Assembly (NCBI GenBank): GCA_965249005.1 | Contig: CBDFLD010000019.1 | Location: forward strand, 439,313-503,312 | Source: CBDFLD01 sp965249005 | GTDB lineage: Bacteria > Acidobacteriota > UBA6911 | Reading direction: 5' to 3' | Length of the DNA: 64,000 nt | Part shown: positions 58,899-64,000 of the stretch, one piece after another | How positions within the stretch are numbered: the first letter of the stretch is position 1 | Layout of the letters: every line of letters begins with the position of its first letter | Notes under the pieces: generated by a model | What the model was told of the DNA's origin: nothing | The model's database searches: none | Seen by the model: the letters and a program-made list of their open reading frames with translations, nothing else | Program-made: the position numbers and the translations under genes

Positions 58899-60449
58899 TT
58901 ACTCGGGATTGACGCAGACGAAGTTCTCCGCCTCGTCGGTGCTGCCGGAACCTCGGTATTTTGCAACCATTGGATAGGGGCAAAGAGGGCGTGTGCCGGC
59001 CACTTTCCCGTCGACGATGCGGGAACCGATGAGACGGTCCGGCCGAACGTCATTTTCTACCCACTCGATCAGCGGAGTGAGGGGGTCGAGGCGACCAACC
59101 CCGACCCCGCCCCGGCAATGGAGCATGCCGGGTGCCATGAAAAGCCGAAAAAAATCGGTCGTCGACGGTCCCATCCGATCGAGCACTGCCTCATAGTAGT
59201 CGACGCCCATGAGCGGATTGAGCCATGGATCCGCCCAACCGTAGTACATCAGCATCTTGCGGCCGAGTTTCTGCAAACGGCTCAGATCCGGATCGGTCGC
59301 GTCCAATATGGGACTGAGCCACTCCAGCTTCGCGGGATCGGAATCAAAATCGAACGACGTCCAATCGTATTGTGGATTGGGCTCTTCAAACGCCAGATAC
59401 TTGAAAAAAGTCGAACCGAGCCGTGCCATGATGGTCTGTCCGTCCCGCTCGACGAGGGTGCCCTGCCAGCCACTCCACATCGTTGCAGCTGCAGAGCCGA
59501 CGGCGACGAAAACCTCCGCCCCCAACGGCTGACCCGGGAAGAAAACCTCTCCATCGATGACCAGATCGCCGTAGATCTTTTGCAAGGCTTCGATCTGTGC
59601 CGGGCTGAAGCAATCGGCTCCCGCGCTTTCGTCACAGACCGGAAGATCCGTGGCAGGATCGAATTCGCAGCGGCGCGGATCGTCAATGATGCCGTCCTCC
59701 AGGCCATCTATGCCGTCACAGACCGCATAGACCCGCTCGGCCAGAATCTCGAGATGTTTAGCTCCAATCGGCGCCGCTGCCAACGCCTTGGCGATCCAGA
59801 GGTTCCAGATTCGAGTGCGCGTTTCATTCAGTATCGGTGCACCGACGACGACTCCGTCGAAATCATCGGGGAACCTCTGGGCCGAGATCAGAGCTTGACG
59901 TCCGCCCGTCGAACAGCCCCAGAAGTAGGAACGATCGAGCGGGTCCTTGTAATAGGCCCGAATAACCCGTTTGCTCGTGAGTGCTGTCACGTGGACTGCC
60001 CGGTAGGCGAAATCAATCAGCTTCTCACGATCGACGGCGAAACTCGCGCCCGGTTCAAGCGAGCTGTCGTGCCCGGTATCGGTTCCGGCGACCGCGAAGT
60101 TGTCGTCCAGGACGCTCGGAAACCACCATCTCGGAATCGAACCCTGATACCCCCCGTTGCCGAGCATCACGAATCGTCCATTCCATTCGGCGGGCAAGCG
60201 GACTTCGAATTGGATCTGGGGGGGAATCCGACCTAGGACACGGCAGTATTCCGGCATGTTGTCGGCCGCCGGCACCATGGAAGCGGTGGTGATCGAGAAA
60301 TCATGGCCGCTGAGACTTCTCAAGTCTTTGCAAGCGAGCTTTGTTTTTGCCCGAGTTGTAAGATCTCGGGCGGGGGTGGGTGCCTCTGGCTCTTGAGCCC
60401 ACACAGTGGCGGCGCCGAGCAACAAAGCAATGACTCCAAGAAACCGCAT
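58899..60449 (-). CDS. Tannase/feruloyl esterase family hydrolase, exported
   Basis: A 516-aa exported esterase. Residues 1-19 are a Sec signal peptide ending VWA. The nucleophile motif is GCSTGGRQAL with Ser180 directly after Cys179; the acid is in YYGWADPWL and the His in GMLHCRGG, giving the Cys-Ser / Asp / His-Cys arrangement typical of the tannase family, where the two cysteines pair by a disulphide. It would release phenolic acids such as ferulate or gallate from plant material. The ATG at 60449 is preferred since it starts the signal peptide. The sugar kinase gene lies upstream on the same strand, 16 bases away. Confidence 0.9.
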   Translation of the reverse strand: MRFLGVIALLLGAATVWAQEPEAPTPARDLTTRAKTKLACKDLRSLSGHDFSITTASMVPAADNMPEYCRVLGRIPPQIQFEVRLPAEWNGRFVMLGNGGYQGSIPRWWFPSVLDDNFAVAGTDTGHDSSLEPGASFAVDREKLIDFAYRAVHVTALTSKRVIRAYYKDPLDRSYFWGCSTGGRQALISAQRFPDDFDGVVVGAPILNETRTRIWNLWIAKALAAAPIGAKHLEILAERVYAVCDGIDGLEDGIIDDPRRCEFDPATDLPVCDESAGADCFSPAQIEALQKIYGDLVIDGEVFFPGQPLGAEVFVAVGSAAATMWSGWQGTLVERDGQTIMARLGSTFFKYLAFEEPNPQYDWTSFDFDSDPAKLEWLSPILDATDPDLSRLQKLGRKMLMYYGWADPWLNPLMGVDYYEAVLDRMGPSTTDFFRLFMAPGMLHCRGGVGVGRLDPLTPLIEWVENDVRPDRLIGSRIVDGKVAGTRPLCPYPMVAKYRGSGSTDEAENFVCVNPE

Positions 60450-60465
60450 GACTCTCTTCTCACGC

Positions 60466-61563
60466 TTAGCGCCTGATTCGAGCTCCGCGTCCCTGGGCAA
60501 GAGCTTCCACCTGTTCCAACGTCGCCATCGTAGTGTCGCCCGGGAAGGTGGTCAGCAATGCCCCGTGGGCCCAGCCTAGCTCGATCGACTCTTGTGGTGG
60601 ACGCTCAGAGAGCAATCCATAGAAGAAACCCGACGCAAATCCATCCCCGCCCCCGACGCGATCGTAGACGTCGATCTCACGAGGCACGACGTGATGTGTC
60701 GTTCCATTGACCCACGCGACGGCCGCCCACCGGTGCCGATTCGCCGACAGGACTTCCCGGAGTGTAGTTGCCACGATCTTCACGTGCGGGTACTGTTCGC
60801 GCACTTGACCGATCATGGCGAGGAAGGTGTCGGTCTCGAGACTCGACTTTTTGTCCACGTCGGGCCCTTCGATTCCCAGCCCACTCTGCAGGTCCTCTTC
60901 GTTGCCGACGAGGACATCGACGTGCGCCATGATTTGGCGAATGACTTCCTGCGCTCTCGTCTTCCCCCCGGAGATGTTCCATAGCTTTTCACGGTAGTTC
61001 AGATCGAAGGAGACGACGGCCCCCGCGGCCTTGGCCGCAGCCATCCCTTCGAGGATGACTTCGGGGGTCGTGCTGGAAAGGGCCGCAAAAATGCCGCCGC
61101 TATGGAACCAGCGAACGCCACCGGAGCAGATTCGTTCCCAAGCAAAATCATTGCGCTTCAGGCGCGCGGCCGCCTCGTTGGAACGATTGTAAAACACGAC
61201 CGGCCCCCTCGTGCCATGTCCGCGGTCGCTGTATACGGTGGCAAGGTTCGGTCCGTGCACCCCATCGTGCTCGAAAGTCTTCAAGAAGGGCTGTACTCCC
61301 ATTGCCCGGATCCGTTCCGTCACCATGTGGCCGATGGGATAGTGCACCATCGCAGTCGCGATGCCTGTGCGCAGACGGAAACAGTCCGACAGATTCGCGG
61401 CGACGTTGAACTCACCGCCACTGACATGGATCTTGCACTGGTTTGCCTTATGGAACGGGACCGCTCCCGGGTCGAGACGATGAACAAGAGCTCCGACAGC
61501 CAAGAAGTCCAGCTCGGCTTCTTCTTTTTTTAGGATACGGAGGCCAATGTCCGCTGCTGTCAT
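60466..61563 (-). CDS. PfkB-family sugar kinase (KDG-kinase-like)
   Basis: A 365-aa ribokinase-fold kinase. GGEFNVAANLSDCF near residue 50 is the substrate-side motif, VVSFDLNYREKLW is the central strand with LNYR as in 2-keto-3-deoxygluconate kinases, and DRVGGGDGFASGFFYGLL contains the catalytic Asp and anion hole. The most likely reaction is phosphorylation of 2-keto-3-deoxygluconate or a related keto sugar acid. The ATG at 61563 begins the conserved region; the longer frame adds 10 residues without support. With the aldolase and plant-polymer hydrolases of this end of the window it forms a plausible sugar-acid route. Confidence 0.88.
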   Translation of the reverse strand: MTAADIGLRILKKEEAELDFLAVGALVHRLDPGAVPFHKANQCKIHVSGGEFNVAANLSDCFRLRTGIATAMVHYPIGHMVTERIRAMGVQPFLKTFEHDGVHGPNLATVYSDRGHGTRGPVVFYNRSNEAAARLKRNDFAWERICSGGVRWFHSGGIFAALSSTTPEVILEGMAAAKAAGAVVSFDLNYREKLWNISGGKTRAQEVIRQIMAHVDVLVGNEEDLQSGLGIEGPDVDKKSSLETDTFLAMIGQVREQYPHVKIVATTLREVLSANRHRWAAVAWVNGTTHHVVPREIDVYDRVGGGDGFASGFFYGLLSERPPQESIELGWAHGALLTTFPGDTTMATLEQVEALAQGRGARIRR

Positions 61564-61995
61564 ATCGTTTCGTTCGCTCCTGAGAAATAGCACGTCTCGC
61601 TGCCTGAAGCGTCAGTGGGCGGAACAACCCAGCGGCTTAATGGCGAGACACACCCATTCTAACTGCGAGGCTCCTGGGGTCACAGCTTGAAAATTGAATT
61701 CTTGGCTTTTGGATCAAGATAATCAAGGGCAGTCTAATGAGGAAGCGAATCGTTGGAGTTGGGTTTTCCGACTCGAGGTGGTTGGTTTACCCCTGCCCCA
61801 AGTTGTATTCCCGCATTCCGTTCATCTATATTAGAATCTATTCAATACCTCAAAAGGCAGAGCATCTGGGTTCACTCATTCTATATGCTCCCTCTTAAAA
61901 ATGATCAGTGGGGGGCCTAGCAGTCCGTGGTAAAAGTCTGGTAAATCCTTTTGTTCGCAATCGACTCTCTACTGCGCTTCGACTAAAATCGACGC
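61564..61995. other. Intergenic stretch between the sugar kinase gene and the IS1182-like transposase gene
   Basis: About 430 bases without a credible gene. It is more AT-rich than the surroundings (for example around 61690-61740 and 61810-61900). The part from about 61910, with GCCTAGCAGTCCGTGGTAAA, looks like the outer end of the IS1182-like element. I could not fix the element's terminal repeat or a promoter with confidence. Confidence 0.5.
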
Positions 61996-63096
61996 ATGGC
62001 CATGGGAAAAAAGAAACGCAAGTCGAAGCAGACCAACATGTGGGTGCCGACTCAACATCTCCCCAGGAGTGCATCCCACCCTTTCTACCAGCGATTGAAT
62101 CAGGTGCTCGACGAAGCCGGGTTTGACGAGTTTGTCGAGCAGCGATGTGCGTGTTTTTATGCACCCAAGATGGGTCGCCCAAGTCTGGCACCTGGTCGAT
62201 ACTTCCGTCTTTTGATGATCGGATACTTCGAGGGACTGGATTCGGAGCGAGCTATCGCCTGGCGTGCTGCCGATTCGCTGAGCCTGCGCGGGTTCTTGGG
62301 ACTCGAGTGGGGCGAGGATCCGTCGGATCATTCGACGATCTCCCGCACGCGACGGCGCATGGATGTGGAGACGCATAGCGCAGTCTTTGCCTGGATCCTG
62401 AGCCGGCTCGCTGAGGCGGACCTGGTGAAGGGCAAGACCCTCGGGGTGGATGCGACCACTCTGGAAGCCAACGCGGCTTTGCGCAGCATTGTACGGCGGG
62501 ATACCGGAGACAGTTACGAGACCTACTTGACGAAACTGGCACAGGAATCGGGTATTGAGACACCGACCCGGGAGGATCTGGCGCGCATAGATCGCAAGCG
62601 GCCGAAGAAGGGTTCCAACGATGACTGGCAGCACCCGCAGGATCCGGACGCCCGCATCACCAAGATGAAGGACGGCCGCACGCATCTGGCTCACAAGGCC
62701 GAACACGCCGTGGATCTGGAAACCGGAGCGGTGGTTGGCATCACGGTTCAGGGAGCCAACCAGGGCGATACGACGACGATCAAGAAGACGCTCATTGAAG
62801 CGGCCGAACAACTCGAGGGTGTGCTGCCTGAAAGCGATAGACTGCAGGAGCTTGTGACCGACAAGGGATATCACAGCACGCAACTGGTAGAAGATCTCGA
62901 GCAACTGGAGATCCGAAGCTACATTTCCGAACCAAAGCGGGGTAAACGGCGATGGCACGGGAACACCCGTGCGCGGGATGCCGTGTACCGAAATCGTAGA
63001 CGTATCCGAGGAGAACGGGGAAAGCGCCTGCTTCGCCAACGGGGAGAACGACTGGAACGACCTTGTGCACACCTCTATGTGTTACTGATCGCTTAA
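61996..63096 (+). pseudogene. IS1182-like transposase, truncated at the 3' end
   Basis: A 366-aa transposase with a DUF772-type N-terminal region (GRPSLAPGRYFRLLMIGYFEG, DSLSLRGFLGLEW, DPSDHSTISRTRRRM) and an IS4/IS1182 DDE core: Asp in GVDATTLEANA, Asp in TDKGYHSTQL and the conserved Glu in GERLERPCAH at the very end. Relatives I know continue roughly 70-100 residues beyond that Glu, with a C-terminal region ending near FSTGC. Here the frame stops at HLYVLLIA. About 75 bases further on, a stretch translating FFSIGYAV resembles the usual tail, so an internal deletion is likely. The element is probably inactive, although the catalytic residues are present. Confidence 0.75.
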
Positions 63097-63207
63097 AACC
63101 GCACTTTTCTGAACAAACGCCGAGATAACAAGCCTCAACATCATCGGCGCCGTAGGCGCCTCCTCAAGTTTTTCTCAATAGGTTATGCTGTTTTCGGGTG
63201 TGGAAGA

Positions 63208-63238
63208 GGACCCCGACCGCCATTAACAATCGGGGTCC
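63208..63238. repeat. Inverted repeat (9-bp stem) before the IS21-like genes
   Basis: GGACCCCGA pairs with TCGGGGTCC across a 13-base loop. It lies between the truncated transposase and the IS21-like genes. It may be part of the left end of the IS21-like element or an upstream terminator, although there is no U-tract. The full terminus cannot be drawn because the right end is outside the window. Confidence 0.55.
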
Positions 63239-63334
63239 GTTGGCGGCTCTCTTTGGAAGAGCTACCAAACCATCAGATGTTCGTAGCCTGCCATGATTTG
63301 TGGCCGTTGTCCAGTTTCCACCCCTGGGAATGGG

Positions 63335-63757
63335 ATGACGGTCACCTCCGAAGTTACCTTTCGTCAAGGGTTTTGCCGAGCTGACGGCTGCGGGGCGCTT
63401 TTCTGGATCTGTCGCTGCTGTGACCGTGGACAGCAGTACTGCAGTTGTCGCTGTCGTAGCAAAGCGCGCCGGAAGCAACGTCGCAAGGCCAATCGCCTGC
63501 ATCAACAAAGCCCCGAAGGAAGATTGGATCACAGAGACCGTCAGCGAGCGTACCGGCGTCGACGAGCCATGGCCCGCGTGACGGATCCAGGTAGCCGAAG
63601 CGAGCTTCGTTCTGGCAGGATCGCTACGCGCGAAGCGCAAGTAGAACGTGATGAGAAAGTTCAAACACACACCACATCTACGATTTCCGGCCCTATCACC
63701 TGCATGGTTTGCGGTCGAGCGGGCCAGCTCATCGATGTGTTTCATGGATGGAGATGA
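63335..63757 (+). CDS. Zn-ribbon, Arg-rich accessory protein of an IS21-like element
   Basis: A 140-aa basic protein with a Cys-rich start (FCRADGCGALFWICRCCDRGQQYCSCRCRSKARR), then Arg-rich RRKANRLHQQS-EGRLDHRDRQRAYRRRR and a late CMVCGR pair. I recall this conserved protein as a small gene placed in front of IstA in IS21-like elements of deltaproteobacterial lineages; the rule is from memory. Probably a nucleic-acid-binding zinc protein. An ATG 42 bases upstream-equivalent (GTG/ATG at 63293) is an alternative start. The istA start follows the stop after 3 bases. Confidence 0.7.
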   Translation: MTVTSEVTFRQGFCRADGCGALFWICRCCDRGQQYCSCRCRSKARRKQRRKANRLHQQSPEGRLDHRDRQRAYRRRRAMARVTDPGSRSELRSGRIATREAQVERDEKVQTHTTSTISGPITCMVCGRAGQLIDVFHGWR

Positions 63758-63760
63758 AAC

Positions 63761-64000
63761 ATGATTGCAGCCGAGACCGTGGCACACATCCGTCGCTTGT
63801 TCTATGCCGAGCATTGGAAGATTGGAACCATCGCGCAAGAACTGGGACTTCACCGGGATACGGTACGAACCGCCCTGCAAACCGATCGATTCAATCGAGC
63901 CAAGATCCTTCGTCCCAGTCTCACGGATCCCTACATCGACTTTATCAAGGAGACTTTGGAGAAGTATCCGCGCCTACGAACGACTCGTATCTATGAGATG
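63761..64000 (+). CDS. istA: IS21-family transposase IstA, N-terminal part (runs off the window)
   Basis: The first 80 codons of an IstA-type transposase, continuing past the right edge of the window. It starts MIAAETVAHIRRLFYAEHWK and has the helix-turn-helix GTIAQELGLHRDTVRTAL followed by the linker LRPSLTDPYIDFIKETLEKYPRLRTTRIYEM, a standard start for IstA. The DDE domain and IstB would lie beyond the edge. The ATG follows the accessory gene by 3 bases, with GGAGATGAAAC as ribosome-binding site. Confidence 0.8.
   Translation, partial: MIAAETVAHIRRLFYAEHWKIGTIAQELGLHRDTVRTALQTDRFNRAKILRPSLTDPYIDFIKETLEKYPRLRTTRIYEM

Noticed and set aside
59118..60236. 372-codon + strand open frame opposite the tannase-like gene
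   Set aside because: The - strand gene has a signal peptide, a Cys-Ser nucleophile motif and family length; the + frame has none.
1..64000. rRNA, tRNA or selC genes
   Set aside because: No stretch with the expected conserved arms or rRNA signatures was seen in reading both strands; a covariance-model search would be needed to exclude a tRNA fully.
1..64000. Clostridial origin because of the Grd genes
   Set aside because: GC-rich coding, Tat-exported flavoproteins, a lipoprotein amidohydrolase, several oxygenases and the IS types do not fit a Clostridium-like anaerobe.

Overview
The window looks like part of the chromosome of an uncultivated, moderately GC-rich Gram-negative bacterium. It carries Tat signals, a lipoprotein signal, a Zn-ribbon/IstA pair of an IS21-like element and an IS1182-like transposase of types I associate with Myxococcota, Desulfobacterota or Binatota-like lineages. 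That placement is an inference from gene style, and no marker gene is present to prove it. I see no rRNA, tRNA, CRISPR array or recognisable transcriptional regulator.

Bases 1 to about 55,440 hold more than 45 genes, all on the + strand, mostly tightly spaced and broken only by one IS element (about 40.56-41.97 kb). This is a large accessory catabolic cluster. It has four Rieske oxygenase alpha subunits, two complete genes and one partial gene for a small companion protein, a Rieske ferredoxin-like protein, three cupins, two SDRs, two amidases, five amidohydrolases of three types, HyuA/HyuB, a gamma-glutamyltransferase, a formamidase, two Tat-exported flavoproteins, an MFS carrier, two acyl-CoA ligases, an enolase-superfamily enzyme, a GMC dehydrogenase with its subunit 3, ADH, ALDH, an FGGY kinase and an HpcH/HpaI aldolase.

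The most striking content is a dispersed glycine/sarcosine/betaine-reductase-like system. A GrdB-type gene (19519-20850) and a GrdA-type gene (54960-55439) each contain an in-frame TGA exactly where the family has selenocysteine (T-U-G-T-C and C-F-V-U), each followed by a possible SECIS hairpin. A GrdE-like gene follows grdB but has lost the cysteines of the pyruvoyl-forming region, and a GrdC-like gene precedes grdA. GrdD and the thioredoxin partners are not in the window. All four Rieske oxygenases have Glu, not Asp, at the bridging position, a trait known from carnitine oxygenase CntA. I infer that oxygenases, hydantoinase and amidases may generate a glycine- or sarcosine-type intermediate from an N-substituted compound for reductive cleavage. 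Substrate and direction are unproven.

From 55.44 kb the style changes. Class I aldolase and epimerase genes are on the - strand, a GH113-like gene is on +, and a tannase-like esterase and a PfkB sugar kinase are on -. These suit plant-polymer use. The right end (62-64 kb) is a mobile-element junction: a 3'-truncated IS1182-like transposase followed by the start of an IS21-like element that runs off the window.
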